From positions 13,131,440 to 13,195,439 of the forward strand of contig CM055095.1 in NCBI GenBank assembly GCA_029204225.1: a stretch of 64,000 nucleotides of DNA, written 5' to 3'. Under the pieces are notes generated by a model. It searched no databases. It was not told the DNA's origin and worked only from the letters and a program-made list of their open reading frames with translations. This document shows, in pieces, positions 44,941 to 56,119 of this stretch. The translations under genes were made by a program, and so were the position numbers. The stretch comes from Diphasiastrum complanatum (taxonomy: Eukaryota > Streptophyta > Lycopodiopsida > Lycopodiales > Lycopodiaceae). Positions within the stretch are counted from its first letter, which is position 1; each line of letters opens with the position of its first letter.

Positions 44941-45900
44941 TTATTTTAAGGGATGTATGAGTGAAGGGCGTTTCTGAGGAGCTTCACCTTTAAATTTATC
45001 TTCTTTCTTTCTTTTTAAAAATTTCTTTTTAAATTGAAAGTCTTTCTGAGGAGGCTGCTCAGAAAGGGGCTGCTGTCTCGCCCTCTTCCTAACCACTAAA
45101 TTATCATAGATTTGAGCATATCTGAGAGCTTGCTCAAGGGTAGTAGGCGAGTTTCTCTGGACCTCTACTTTATATTCATCTTTGAGGCCACGGACAAATC
45201 CCCTGATTTTCTGATAATCATCCATATTTTTAATTTTTAAAATTGCTTCTCGGTACTACGAGATATATTGGATGAGGGACTTGTCCATTACTATTCTTTC
45301 CTAGGCTTCCCAGGCTCTATCAAGTTCATTTTCGTAGGAAAGCTTCTTCAAAGGCTTTCCATGACCGGGGAGTCTGCCCAGTCTCCTGGAGATTTAACCA
45401 CCACTTATAGGCCATGGTTCCTAAGGAAAGACTGGCCTCAATTGCTTGCAAATGGTTAGAGGTTTGTTTAAGAGCATGAATGTTCTTCCATTTGCTGAGG
45501 AAGGTTTGTAGAATGTCTGCATTTTTATCCTTCTCTTCCCCATTAAAAGTAGGAGGCTTTAAATCTTTAAAAACACTGGGGTGAGACCGCAAAGTCTCAC
45601 CCGAAACTGATGGAAGTGGAGGGAAGGCTTCCTTTCGCGGAACTCAAAATCAAGCCTTTGAGTTCAGCGAACGAGTCATCCACACTGGACTTGAAATTGG
45701 CTGATGCCAACTTCAGTTACCAAGTGGAGAAACTGCTCCCTGGTAACCAGTTCGTCGAGTTCTTCGGCGAACTGTTCCTGTTCTTCCATTTCCATAGGTC
45801 CTTTCTTTTATTGTAAGCCAAGGCTTCTGCTTCAAGTTCGTCGAAGCCTCTCTCCGGGGGTTGATCAGGTCCCTGAGTGGTCATTTTCGGAACTGAAAGA
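44941..45900 (-). pseudogene. Element I gag
   Basis: Frames 45592-45326 (KPPTFNGEEKDKNADILQTF, AYKWWLNLQETGQTPRSW) and 45225-44941 (YQKIRGFVRGLKDEYKVEVQ, TLEQALRYAQIYD, then a Lys-rich tail) form the retrotransposon gag domain. The N-terminal part at 45600-45900 matches 54392-54742 of element J but is shifted. Several frame breaks. Confidence 0.75.
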
Positions 45901-46695
45901 GAGGTACCTTAACTTCTGAAAAAAAGTCAGAAAGACTAATTTACAACTGTACAAGGAAAGAAAAGAAAACTTAGCTCTTTCTGAGAACTGTACTTCCACA
46001 GAGAGAATCAAGAAAAGCCCTCTCAGCTCTTCCTCAACTGCTTTCAGACCTGTAGCTCTGAGAAATTCAAATAGAAGGCGGAAAAAGTGCAAAGAAGATC
46101 TGAATTTCTTTGCTATCCTCCCTCGCTGATCTAACAGCTTCTGAAACGGTTCCAAAAAATCAGATTTGAAGCCCAAATCCACTTGCAAATTCTGAAATTT
46201 TCTAGGAAAACCCTACTCGCTGTCTGGCTGAGGTTCAATTGCTCAGGAAACTCTGGTTTGAGGCCCCAAAAATGCAAATACTTTGTAAGTTTGGTAGTCC
46301 TCTACCCTCGCTGACTGGACAGCTATCTGATGGCTCCAAAAACTTCTGATTTAAGCCAAAGTGTAACTCTGAATCTCAGGATGGATGAGGGTATTGTCAG
46401 CGCTGGATCAACACCACTCTTCCACTTCAAATTTTCACTCTACTTCCCTAAATTCGATGGCAAAAATCAGAGATGAAGGCTGGAAATGTGGCGCTGGACC
46501 TGCTCTAGAAATTTTAACTAATTTCTATCTGAAAAGCAAGCTTTTCTACAAACTTCTGATCGGTAGAAAGCTATTCCTACAGCGCTGGCCCTGCTCCTCT
46601 AATTTCTGAGAATCTGAGAGAATTTTCCTATCTTCTGATAGCTTTCTCTACTGCTGCTACTAAGCTCCCAAACATGGAAATGGCTCTGATACCTG
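45901..46695 (-). other. Element I leader and degraded primer site
   Basis: Untranslated leader between LTR and gag. At 46681-46693 the minus strand reads GGTATCAGAGCCA, the iMet-type primer site with its first T changed. It matches the J leader (54750-55616) only in places. Confidence 0.6.
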
Positions 46696-47036
46696 TGTAA
46701 TAGATCCTAACACCACAGTAGGGCAAACAGTAACTGAGCCACCCAACCTTGCCTACTCCCTGATATCGAGTAAGCCCCTCCTAGCCCAGTGCAACTGCCA
46801 AGTGTCGGCCACGTGTCACTGACGTGGCCGACTGCACGTCAGGACCCAACTGGGGGCCCTGTCCTACTGACAGGGTCCCTAGACTGTGTTAGGCCCGCCA
46901 TGGCTATGGACCGTGCTGGGGCACACTACTCACACTGTCTTGCCCTGTTGGCCGTGTACGCTGGACACGACCCTGACTGTGGTATCTGACCTATCTGTGT
47001 TCTCTAGGGTTCGGCACTGGTCACGAGCTCGTAACA
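46696..47036 (-). repeat. Element I 5' LTR (341 bp)
   Basis: On the plus strand it runs TGTAATAGATCCTAACACC to ACGAGCTCGTAACA. It matches both LTRs of element J closely. Confidence 0.9.
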
Positions 47037-48106
47037 CTAACCCTGAATAGGGTTTGCTGAATTTTGGGCGCCCTCCTACACAAATGCAAACCTGAAAACA
47101 AAAACAACAAGATAAGGAGACACCACAACCAAAAATCAGTAGCAGATTTTTGGGCGCCCTCCTCCAAACAAAACTTGCTGAAAACTAGTTGCATAAAAAT
47201 CAGATTTGAGATTTTGATTTTTGGGTGCCACAAATTACTCCTCCAAGATCTTTGTTGGGCGCCCTCCTTCAACCTAAAAAGAGAGACAAAAGCTGATCCA
47301 AACTCCACTTGGAAAGATCAGCAGGATGCTGAAATTTCACAACAGAAAGCAGAGAAGCTCCTCTTCTGGTAGGGTGCCAACAAACAAGCTTGTTGCAGAT
47401 CCGGTAGCTCTGATACCATGTAGGAAAGCAAGAGTCAAGTCACCAAGATCTAGTTATCAATCAATTTCCACAAAAAACAAGAGAGAAGAGGCTGGGCGCC
47501 CAACTCTAAGAGAGAGAGAGAGAGAGAGAGAGAGAACAACAACAAGAGCAATGGAGAGCAATGCTAGCCAAACTGTTTAAAATGGAATACACAATGAGCA
47601 TCTAAGTACTCTACTTGAATGTGGCCAAATGCCACCAAACCTTAAGGTTAACCACTTACTAAATGTAGGGCACCCCCAAAAGTCAAGATAGGGCCCCTAA
47701 ACAAAATTAGACCCCTAAGGACCCACGAGTCAATACATGACCAAAATTGGGTCCAACTGAACTTAAGACAAACTTAAGATGGCCTAAATAACTAAATACC
47801 CATGGTTACACAAATCTCGACCTTTTGGGTCAAAAGTAACCTATGAATTAACTTCAGCATAGTCATTTATTTCTGACAGGCACACTATTATCCCTCCCAA
47901 TTGGGCCCTCACCACTAGAAGCTTCCTTTTAGGGCTTCCTCTAGGCTATAAGTAGGGAATCTGTGTCATTTGTTACTCAGCTGATGATATTGATCTCTCT
48001 CTTTAGTCTTCTTAATCTCTCTCTTTCCTGCTTTCTAGGGTTAAGTCTTGCTTATGTGATGCTTTCATAGCTTAGCTCTTGATCAATTGTGGCTTCATTC
48101 GTAACT
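47037..48106 (-). mobile_element. LTR-element remnant M: primer site and LTR
   Basis: At 47401-47418 the minus strand reads TGGTATCAGAGCTACCGG, an iMet primer site, abutting LTR-like DNA that starts TGTAGGAAAGC (plus) at 47419. The interior side (47037-47400) has no gene but repeats GGGCGCCCTCC three times. The LTR side holds (AG)n at 47509-47535 and, further right, CTATAAGTAGGG (about 47949) resembling a plus-strand TATA box. The outer LTR edge is unknown, and part of 47860-48106 may belong to element K. Confidence 0.5.
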
Positions 48107-48216
48107 GCCTTCCCCATCCATAAAAAGGCACCCTTTGTACCATATTTCCATGTTCAATTGGAGGAGGAAATTCTGTCGAAATTTACAATGAACATCCTTG
48201 CTTCCTTCCCCCCCCC

Positions 48217-48269
<53 letters not shown>

Positions 48270-48540
48270 GTTTTTGTGTTTTGAATTTGCTTTCCATTTG
48301 CTTATTCTTGCTATTGTATGTTGTTGATGATTTCCGAGAGATTAGAGAGTGTGGGATGTAAGCAGCTCCATCCTTTATATTCTATTCTTGCTCTCTTGCT
48401 TGTGGTTAAAGTAGGGTGGTTAGTTAGATGTGGTTAATCTGGGTGTGGTTAGAGTAGGTTTTGCAAGCTAACTTCGCAAGGGGAAGCACTATTCCCTTGG
48501 GAACGAATCTACACATGATAGGTGAACCACGACCGCTACA
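48107..48540 (+). repeat. Element K 5' LTR, 5' part missing
   Basis: From GCCTTCCCCATCCATAAAAA it matches 63759-64000 through to GTAAGCAGCTCCATCCTTT, including the internal (C)n(CT)n tract. It ends CCGCTACA at 48540, six bases before the primer site. Left of 48107 the two copies do not match, so the LTR start was lost. Confidence 0.8.
48208..48263. repeat. (C)20(CT)n microsatellite inside the K LTR
   Basis: Twenty C followed by about 18 CT units. The partner LTR has (CT)n at 63859-63899 without the C run. Confidence 0.95.
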
Positions 48541-48546
48541 ATGTTT

Positions 48547-48564
48547 TGGTGCCGATGCCGGGGA
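48547..48564 (+). other. Element K primer-binding site (tRNA-Asp type)
   Basis: TGGTGCCGATGCCGGGGA. Athila-type elements carry the close variant TGGCGCCGTTGCCGGGGA, complementary to tRNA-Asp. Confidence 0.8.
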
Positions 48565-49690
48565 ATAGATTAGCACTCGGTGAAGGTCAGTATTGAGTGT
48601 ACGGTCTCTAGCAAAGGTTCTTGTTCACCAAAAATAGAAATTTGCCATCAGATACCTCGCCAACTTCAATATCTGCAAAAGTACTTACTGCCAACCTTCG
48701 CCAGTTTGCCAGTAGCTACTTTTCCATGTTTTCAAGCTTCAGTGAAGTCGGCGAAGGTTAATATTGAGAAAAAGTAGTTAGGCGAACGTTCCCAATGCTG
48801 AAAGAAAAATCTAAGTCCTTTGAACATTTGGCAACCTTCATAAGCCCTCGCTTGTGTATCATCAATCTTCGTCGAGCTCAGAATAGTCATAAAACATTGT
48901 TCTGAAGTATCTGTGAAGCAAGCGAAGGTTAATAGTACCTGTTACTAGTCCGACGAACGTTCCCAGCTCTCAAAAGTGCCAAATTACCTTCTGAACCCTC
49001 GCCAGACTATCTCTCGCCAATGAGAATCTTCGCCTATCCCTCGCCAGCTCTCTGATCATCAATCTGTACTTCCTTGCAAGTCGGCGAAGGTTAGTCTCCA
49101 TCAGAAGGATAGTGGTGAAGGTTCGGGCCCAAATTGCTTTCAGAACCCTTGCCGAACCATCCTTCGCCAAAAAGAACCCTCACCGAGCTCCCTAAAGTGG
49201 TAATACACTGTGATAAATCATATATCAATCAGGCGAAGGTTCATGTCAAGAAAATCTGAAAAAATCCAAAAAAAATTGTCGAAACTACTAGTGACTTGAC
49301 CCGCGAAATACCAGTCTAATCCTATACAAGTCATACAGTTCAGTGTTGGGGGCCAGTGCAATTCCCCAGACCCCTGCGCTAGGGCGTCACCGAGGACGCC
49401 CCAAACCCCAACCCACCGGGACCTCAGCGGGGAGGCCCCGGACCCCACCCGCACCAGCACCATCGTGGCCATCTATCACTCACCATGGTTACCAATTGCG
49501 CCGTTACATCACCCATCTTTTGTGACCATCTCCATTCAAATCTGTGCCACCATCCATCCATCTCTCTCATCATTCATTCAATTATCATCCAGTACAATTT
49601 GTTAGTTATTCGTGTTCCTTCCATCCCTTCATAACATCAATCACTGATCATCACCCGAACAGGATCCACTTAGTACTGTTGCCAAAAGCT
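48565..49690 (+). other. Element K leader with recurring GGCGAAGGTT/CCTCGCC motif
   Basis: No gene. Variants of GGCGAAGGTT occur near 48750, 48917, 49082 and 49231, with weaker ones near 48580 and 49113. GCGAACGTTCCC occurs near 48782 and 48958. Reverse-strand forms (CTTCGCC, CCTCGCC) occur near 48655, 48697, 49001, 49028, 49037 and 49161. A GC-rich patch follows at 49345-49475. Confidence 0.6.
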
Positions 49691-49789
49691 TTTATTCTGT
49701 ATCAAATCTGCGCAATGAATGAGATTGAGATATGGTGAACACTACCTACCGAGACTCCAGAGCTACATCAAGCAGCAGCGGAAGAGATC

Positions 49790-50515
49790 CGGCCAAATCA
49801 GCCAAATCCAATGGATCAACATATTCCTATGCCAGCGGTACCTCTTCAGGCAATTAGAAGATCTCCCAGATTGGAATTGCCCAAATTTGATAGATCCATC
49901 GATCCTATCATATTCTTGTAGATCTATGGGCAAGCATGCAAGATCTATGGTGAAACCACCCCGGCAAAGAAGCTGAAGTTGTTTCCAATGTCCTTGACAG
50001 GAGCGGCTTTAGAAAAGTTTTTCAACTAGACAATGGAAGAACGAGTAGCCTGGGAAGTGGTAAAAGCAGCTTTGATCACAAGATTCAAGCCGCGCAAGTT
50101 CCTTGAAGACCCATTCCTCCTTAGCAAAATGAAGATGGGAAAAAGAGAAAGGGTCAGAGACTACATTGAACGGATCAAGCACCTGAGATCCGAGTGTAAT
50201 GCGGAGCTTACTCCCGATCATGCGGTCATTATGTGGTTCCTAGCAGGACTACCCAGAAGCATCTGACGAGAGCTTAAAAGACGGGAGCAGAATGCCACAT
50301 TGCACGAAGCTATGGAAGACGTAATGCGAGAAAAAGATGAACGATCAGATGCTGATTCTACACTAGGAACTACAACTCTTCATGCTTCGACTCCTTCAAT
50401 TGCATCAACCTCAGCCTCTATAAGCTTGTCTCACGAATCGCTGATGGAACAGATCACGAAGTTACACAAGCAGCAGATGGAGCAGCTCACAGCCCAGTTT
50501 GACCAAAAACTGTAG
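49790..50515 (+). pseudogene. Element K gag, capsid part
   Basis: PLQAIRRSPRLELPKFDRSI starts the domain. It continues FPMSLTGAALEKFFN, a stop, then MEERVAWEVVKAALITRFKP, RERVRDYIERIKHLRSECNA, VIMWFLAGLPRS and, after another stop, LKRREQNATLHEAMEDVMRE. These match the retrotransposon gag domain with its GL (here AGLP) block. A Ser/Thr linker and SLMEQITKLHKQQMEQLTAQ (possible coiled coil) end it at 50515. Confidence 0.7.
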
Positions 50516-50574
50516 GCTCTTCATAGTACTACAGCACCACAACCAGATTCTTATCAGTAGCAGTATCCTCGACG

Positions 50575-51140
50575 GGACAATGTTTGGTGTCCCATTTGTA
50601 CCCAGAATCACACTTCCAATGAGTGTCCGATACTAAAGCATAATTTGAAGCTGACGCACAGATATTGTCAGTTGTGCAATGCGTCCTTGCACGACATTGC
50701 TTATTGCCCCTACAGCCCATGGATCATATAGCAAAAGAGAGCTCAATTCCAGACCTCTTATGCTTACCATCAAGGAGCACCTAATGCAGCACCAAGGCTT
50801 GGACCAAGCCCTCAACAACAAAGAATGGCACTACCAGCACCACCAAGGCCAAACAATCCTCAAACAGCCCAAGTGAATCTTACGGTGGTGGAAGCTGAAA
50901 CATTTCCCCAACAAGAAATGCAACAATGGTATGGACCTGACGAACTTTTCATCGATCCTGCTATTAATGAGTATTACACCACATAGCTGCACAGCCACAA
51001 CGCCAAGGGGGCAGATTTTTTGGATGTTATGGATGCAGAGAAGGACATAGGATTGTCGAATGTCCAAACAAAGGAATTTATACGCCCTTCTGTCGCGAGT
51101 GTGGATATGGACATTGCTACAAGAATTGTCCATTGAGAGC
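50575..51140 (+). pseudogene. Element K gag, zinc-knuckle part
   Basis: Four Cys/His boxes: CPICTQNHTSNEC (about 50590), CQLCNASLHDIAYC (about 50669), CYGCREGHRIVEC (about 51023, in another frame) and CRECGYGHCYKNC (about 51095). Two are CX2CX4HX4C, one has X3 before His, and one is closely related. They would bind element RNA. Stops and frameshifts separate the pairs. Confidence 0.7.
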
Positions 51141-51529
51141 CAGCACCAGTGCGCCAACACCCGTGCGCCATTGAATTGGATTGTTGTTCAATCATCAGGC
51201 ATAAGCACAACTCCACACTCAACTGTACCAAGGAAACCTCCCTATCCTAATGTTCCAGTGTTAGCTATTACGCGAGCACAAAAGCACAAGGAGGTAGCTC
51301 CATCATCACCACACTCTGTATCAGTGCCAACTGATCAACCTTCAACATCTGGAGGAGCAGGATTGCCTTATCCGAATGTGAAGGATGAACAAAGACGATA
51401 TCAAGCATTGATACAAGAAGCACAGGCCGAGGAAGTTGCTCAAGCTGCACAACAACCGACAGCTCCTCAAGACACTGCACTCGACAGAGATCAACAAGCA
51501 ACCGCACAATATAACTCTTCCTATCAAGC

Positions 51530-52200
51530 ACAAACTCTTCGGAGAAGAAGCTGCTGTTGTAGATGGAGGAACGGGTGTCAACCTTATCTCCACTACTTTG
51601 TATGAGAAATGGAATCTATAAGGTCTGAAAGCTGCCAAGTTTGCCATCAAACTAGCTGATCAATCATGTGTGCAACCGAAGGATTGTAGAAGACATTCCA
51701 GTCAAGATAGCATGGGTACAATTTTTCATCACATTTGTGGTGATGGACATTCCTGAAACACCCACTGCCTATTGAATTTTGTTGGAACGACCCTGGTTGC
51801 GAATTGCACAAGTAGTTCATGATTGGGGACCCGGCAAAATCACATTTGAGAAGAGAGAGCGGGCAGTAAAGGTAGATCCCTCCACATGGGCGGTGAAACT
51901 TGTACCACCCAAAGCTGATGACACTTCTTCCACAACAGACCATAGCATTGATCACCCGAAAGCTTCAATGGGTGTTCATTATGATTCACAAATAGATACC
52001 GTTTTTTGGACAGATGCATTGGCAACAATTGACTGTATGGCTGGGCATACATGTCATCCAGATCCAGATTCTAATTCAAAACCCAGCGAATCACCACCAC
52101 GAGGATTCACCCTAGACACGCCAATCTCCTACGGGGTGAACATGAACATAGCATGGTTGTCAACGGAAATCAACGAAACCTTTTCCGGAACCTGTTGAAG
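51530..52200 (+). pseudogene. Element K aspartic protease
   Basis: EEAAVVDGGTGVNLISTTLY (from about 51545) matches the DGGSGVN form of the active site found in this group. After a stop, SCVQPKDC, FVVMDIPETPTAY and LLERPWLRIAQVVHDWGPGK (LGRPWL...HDW) follow at 51779. Downstream acidic spacer codons continue to the J insertion at 52323. Confidence 0.7.
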
Positions 52201-52323
52201 ACGATTTTGCTCCTTGGCAACATGCATTGTCCTACGACGAGGGAGCTGAGTTGACAGATAAGCAGATCCTGCACCACAAGGATCCTACACGCTATGGACT
52301 CGAACGAATACTAGCTCAACCAC

Positions 52324-52669
52324 TGTAATAGATCCTAACACCACAGTAGGGCAAACACTAACTGATCCACCCAACCTTGCCTACTCCCTGATATAGAGTA
52401 AGCCCCTCCTAGCCCAGTGTGAGGACTGGTAGCATGCAACTGCCAAGTGTCGGCCACGTGGCCGACTGCACGTCGGGACCCAACTGGGGGCCCTATCCTG
52501 CTGACAGGGTCCCTAGGCTGCGTTAGGCCCACCATGGCTATGGACCGTGCTGGGGCACACTACTCACACTGTCTTGCCCTGTTGGTCATGTACGCTGGAC
52601 ACGACCCTGACTGTGGTATCTGACTATCTGTGTTCCCTAGGGTTCGGCACTGGTTACGAGCTCGTAACA
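52324..52669 (-). repeat. Element J 3' LTR (346 bp)
   Basis: TGTAATAGATCCTAACACC to ACGAGCTCGTAACA on the plus strand. Partner of 55617-55977. Confidence 0.9.
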
Positions 52670-52680
52670 CTCCCTCCCCC

Positions 52681-53250
52681 TTAAGAACCGTCTTGGTCCT
52701 CTAAGACAAAGTCTGGAAAAATCTTGCGAAGGACGCTGCCTCTTTCCCAAGTGGCATTCTCAACAGGCTGATCATTCCACTTAACCAGATATTCTCGGTA
52801 TAGAGTATGACGAGTCTGCGTCTCTCTACTATCAAGAATCTCCTCTGGTTCATGTGGAGGTTGCTGAGGATCCAATGGGAGAACTAGAACACTGTCCCCT
52901 ACCGGATTGTCTGATCTGGTTAAGGCTTTTCGTAACTAACTTACATAAAAGACTGGAAAAACTTTACTGTTGTGTGGGAGTTCTAGTTCATAGGTGACCT
53001 CGCCTAGTCTCCTACTGGTGGTAAAGGGACCACAATACCTTGGAGACAACTTAGCACACACTCCTGATTTGAGGGTTTTAGAGTCGACTGGGACTCTCAA
53101 GTAGACTTTCTCACCAGTGAAGAACTGCACATCCCGTCTGTGCGGATCTGCATAATGCCTGGCTCAATCCTGGGACTGCTTGATGCTACGCTTAGCATGT
53201 TCTATCATTTGGTTTAGGTTCTCTAAAAAGTTTCTAGCTGCTTCAACTTT
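52681..53250 (-). pseudogene. Element J integrase C-terminus and chromodomain
   Basis: [29 protein letters not shown] and [10 protein letters not shown] form the integrase C-terminal part. PEEILDSRETQTRH, then YREYLVKWNDQPVENATWE and IFPDFVLEDQ, is a chromodomain with the WE end. A stop at about 52936 divides them. Confidence 0.8.
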
Positions 53251-53257
53251 TTCTTGT

Positions 53258-53842
53258 TTAAACCCTACAGCTGTGGGTGAGCGTGGCTGAAGCCTTTAAA
53301 CGCTCTACTTTGTTTACTTGACATTTCTGGCAACTGGTTACATATTGGTGGACGTCCCTTTTCATACTGGGCCAGAAAAATTGCCTACAAAGAAGCTCAT
53401 AGGTCTTCTGTATGCCTAGGTGTCCCGCACTAGGATTGTCATGACATTCATATAGGACCTGCTGCCTATAATCCTCTGAATTGGGGACACATACTCTATC
53501 TCTATAGAGCAAGTACTCATCCTGAATGGAATACTGTTTCCATTTGAATCCTTGAGTCAACTGACCCTCAACCACTTGGGTTTGCTTGGGTAATACAGGC
53601 TCAGAATCCTCAACGTCATCTGACGACGTATACTCGGACTCATCATCATCCTCAACGGAAGCTGCCGTATTCTTGGATGAACTGGCACCAGCCCCGAGAA
53701 CTGGTTCTGGAGTCTGTAATTGTCTGCTCTGGACTGAGTTCCAGACAGTAGAGAAGAATGCATCATGCTGGCATTTCCCTCTCAAGGACTCAAGTAACTC
53801 ATTACGAATTTGAGTAAAACTCAGCTCGTTTATCATAGGCAT
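53258..53842 (-). pseudogene. Element J spacer and integrase zinc finger
   Basis: Starts with a Ser/Asp/Glu-rich spacer (VEDDDESEYTSSDDVEDSEP), then YRDRVCVPNSEDYRQQVL, HDNPSAGHLGIQKTYEL, FFWPSMKRDVHQYV and CQKCQ: the HHCC zinc-binding domain. The frame then leaves integrase before the first catalytic Asp and joins C-terminal sequence, so the core is deleted. Confidence 0.8.
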
Positions 53843-54165
53843 TCTATGTACCTATGCTGACTAGGTACTTCTGGTAGTTTAAGCTTTTTAACCAGGGTGT
53901 AGTTGATGAAATTATGGGTTGCCCCATCATCAACCATAACTCTTACTGACTGGTTACCAACTTTCCCATGCATACGTACTAGGTCATGCGGCCCAAAACT
54001 GAAGGGTCTCGCTAGCATTGCAGAGGTTAGCTGGCACCAGTGTTCATGATCTTCATGATACACTTTGATCTCGGAAGCTGCCGTGTCACTGGGGAAACAT
54101 ACAGTCTGAACAAGATGAACTTGTTTCTTATCTTTCTTATCTTTCCCAGGCTCTATCAAGTTCAT
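53843..54165 (-). pseudogene. Element J protease fragment
   Basis: Contains VRVMVDDGATHNFINYT, the same DDGA active-site variant as element I, and the linker KKDKKQVHLVQT. It is fused upstream to mid-gag codons (zinc knuckle lost) and downstream to the spacer of the next segment. Confidence 0.8.
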
Positions 54166-54391
54166 TTTCTGGTAGAAATTCTCTTAGGAAAGCTTCTTCA
54201 AAGGCTTTCCATGACCGGGGAGTCTACCCAGTCTCCTAGAGATTTAACCACCACTTATAGGCCATAGGCCCTTGCAAATGGTCAAGGGTCTGTTCAAGAG
54301 CATGAATGTTCTTCCATTTGCTGAGGAAGGTTTGTAGAATGTCTGCATTTCTATCCTTCTCTTCCCCATTAAAAGTAGGAGGCTTTAAATC

Positions 54392-54742
54392 TTAAAAAAC
54401 ACTGGGGTGAGACCGTAAAGTCTCGCCCGAAACTGATGGAAGTGGAGAAGGGGATAACTGAGAAGTGGAGGGAAGGCTTCCTTTTGCGGAACTCAAAATC
54501 AAGCTTTTGAGTTCAGCGAACGAGTCGTCCACACTGGACTTGACATTGGCTAATGCCAACTTCAGTTCATCCACTTCTGTTACCAACTGGAGAAACTGCT
54601 CCTTGGTAACCAGTTCGTCGAGTTCTTCGGCGAACTGTTCCTGTTCCATTGGTTCCTTCCCTTTTCTGTAAGCCAAGCCTTCTGTTTCAAGTTCGTCGAA
54701 GCCTCTCTTCGGGGGTTGATCAGGTCCCTGAGGAGTGGTCAT
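54392..54742 (-). pseudogene. Element J gag N-terminus
   Basis: Starts at ATG 54742 (MTTPQGPDQPPKRGFDELE). A heptad-like segment, EELDELVTKEQFLQLVTEVD then ELKLALANVKSS, suggests a coiled coil. It ends at a stop after HPSVF, where one base is missing relative to element I; the following KPPTFNGEEKD part continues in another frame to about 54170. Confidence 0.7.
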
Positions 54743-54749
54743 CTTAACT

Positions 54750-55615
54750 GAAAGAGAGCTACCTTAACCTCTGAAGGAAAAAAAGTCTAAAAGACTAATT
54801 TACAACTGTACAAGGGAAAGGAAAGATGACTTAGCTCTTTCTGAGGACTGTACTTCCAAAGAAATTACGAAGAGGAACCCTTTCAGCTCTTTTCCCCAAG
54901 ATTTCAGACCTGCTGTCCCAGAAAATGCCAGTTTGAAGCTTCAAAACGGTGCCAAATTTCCCGGTTCTTGAGTTGAGTAGCTGACTGATCTGATTTCAGG
55001 TGTGGGGTTCCAACAAACCGAGTAAAAACCGGAATTTTACAACAAGAAATCCGGAATTTTTTGTATCTCTGCCCTCGCTGGCTAGACAGCCACCTGTCTG
55101 GCCCAATTTTCTGAAATTTAAGGCGCAATCTTTGCTTGAATCTCTGATCTGAACTCAGGCAGTAGGTTGCTGGTCTGTAGCAAATATGTTTGAAGCTCAA
55201 ACTTCTGAGCATTCTCAAAAAACAAGGATGAAATTTAGCTTTTTCACCTCCCTGTCCAGCGCTGGCCCTGCTAAGAAAATTTGCTTGAAAACCCCTCTGA
55301 AATTTCAGAGGTAGATGTCTGATCCTACAACGATGGACCTGCTCGCTGGTTTCTACTCTAAGTCCTTTCCAAAATCTCCTATCAGATGTCTGAAATCCGA
55401 TATAGATTGCTGCCTTTCCAGCGATTTACCTACAGAAGGAATTCTACTTCCTACAACTGTAAATTCTCAGTGAATTTCAAGGGTTTGAAGGCTGCACCTA
55501 CAACGATTCTCCTCCTCTAATCTTTTCTGAGAAACTGAGAAACATTTCCTATCTTCTGATAGCTTTCTCTACTGCCGCTCCTGAACTCCCTAGGATGGAG
55601 ATGGCTCTGATACCA
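54750..55615 (-). other. Element J leader and primer site
   Basis: Non-coding leader between LTR and gag. The primer site TGGTATCAGAGCC (minus) lies at 55603-55615, one base from the LTR. Confidence 0.75.
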
Positions 55616-55616
55616 G

Positions 55617-55977
55617 TGTAATAGATCCTAACACCACAGTAGGGCAAACACTAACTTATCCACCCAACCTTGCCTACTCCCTGATATAGAGTAAGCCCCT
55701 CCTAGCCCAGTGTGAGGACTGGTAGCATGCAACTGCCAAGTGTCGGCCACGTGGCACTGACGTGGCCGACTGCACGTCGCGACCCAACTGGGGGGGGCCC
55801 TATCCTGCTGACAGGGTCCCTAGGTTGTGTTAGGCCCGCCATGGCTATGGACCGTGCTGGGGCACACTACTCACACTGTCTTGCCCTGTTGGTCATGTAC
55901 GCTGGACACGACACTGACTGTGGTATCTGACCTATCTGTGTTCCCTAGGGTTCGGCACTGGTTACGAGCTCATAACA
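55617..55977 (-). repeat. Element J 5' LTR (361 bp)
   Basis: Longer than its partner by small insertions, for example in the G run near 55791. Outer end ATAACA is followed by TSD ACCAC. Confidence 0.9.
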
Positions 55978-56119
55978 ACCACCCCAAAAATCTCCACATG
56001 CTAAAGTCTCCAAGACGCCACCACTGAAAGCACCTATACCAAAGAAAAATCAACAAAAGCAAAGATACAATCAGGTGATCAAGTGGAGCGATTTACCCGA
56101 AGAGGCTATAGCAACAGTG

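Larger units (their letters stand above)
43513..47036 (-). mobile_element. Element I: Ty3/gypsy, 3'-truncated
   Basis: Minus strand: 5' LTR 46696-47036, a degraded tRNA-iMet primer site, leader, gag, zinc knuckle, protease, and RT up to 43513. Its LTR is the same family as the LTRs of element J. RNase H, integrase and the 3' LTR are missing and the end abuts LINE H, so there is no TSD. Confidence 0.85.
52324..55977 (-). mobile_element. Element J: Ty3/gypsy, internally deleted, 3.65 kb
   Basis: LTRs 52324-52669 and 55617-55977; TSD ACCAC at 52319-52323 and 55978-55982. Primer site TGGTATCAGAGCCATCTCC (minus, 55597-55615) and purine tract AAGGGGGAGGGAG (minus, 52670-52682). Interior order on the minus strand: gag N-terminus, protease, spacer, integrase zinc finger, integrase C-terminus, chromodomain. 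Zinc knuckle, RT, RNase H and integrase core are deleted, so it could move only with help from a related element such as I. Confidence 0.9.

Noticed and set aside
47860-48106. This stretch as the missing start of the K 5' LTR
   Set aside because: No match to 57891-58159 or 63636-63758 of the 3' LTR was seen, so it is left as unassigned or part of remnant M.
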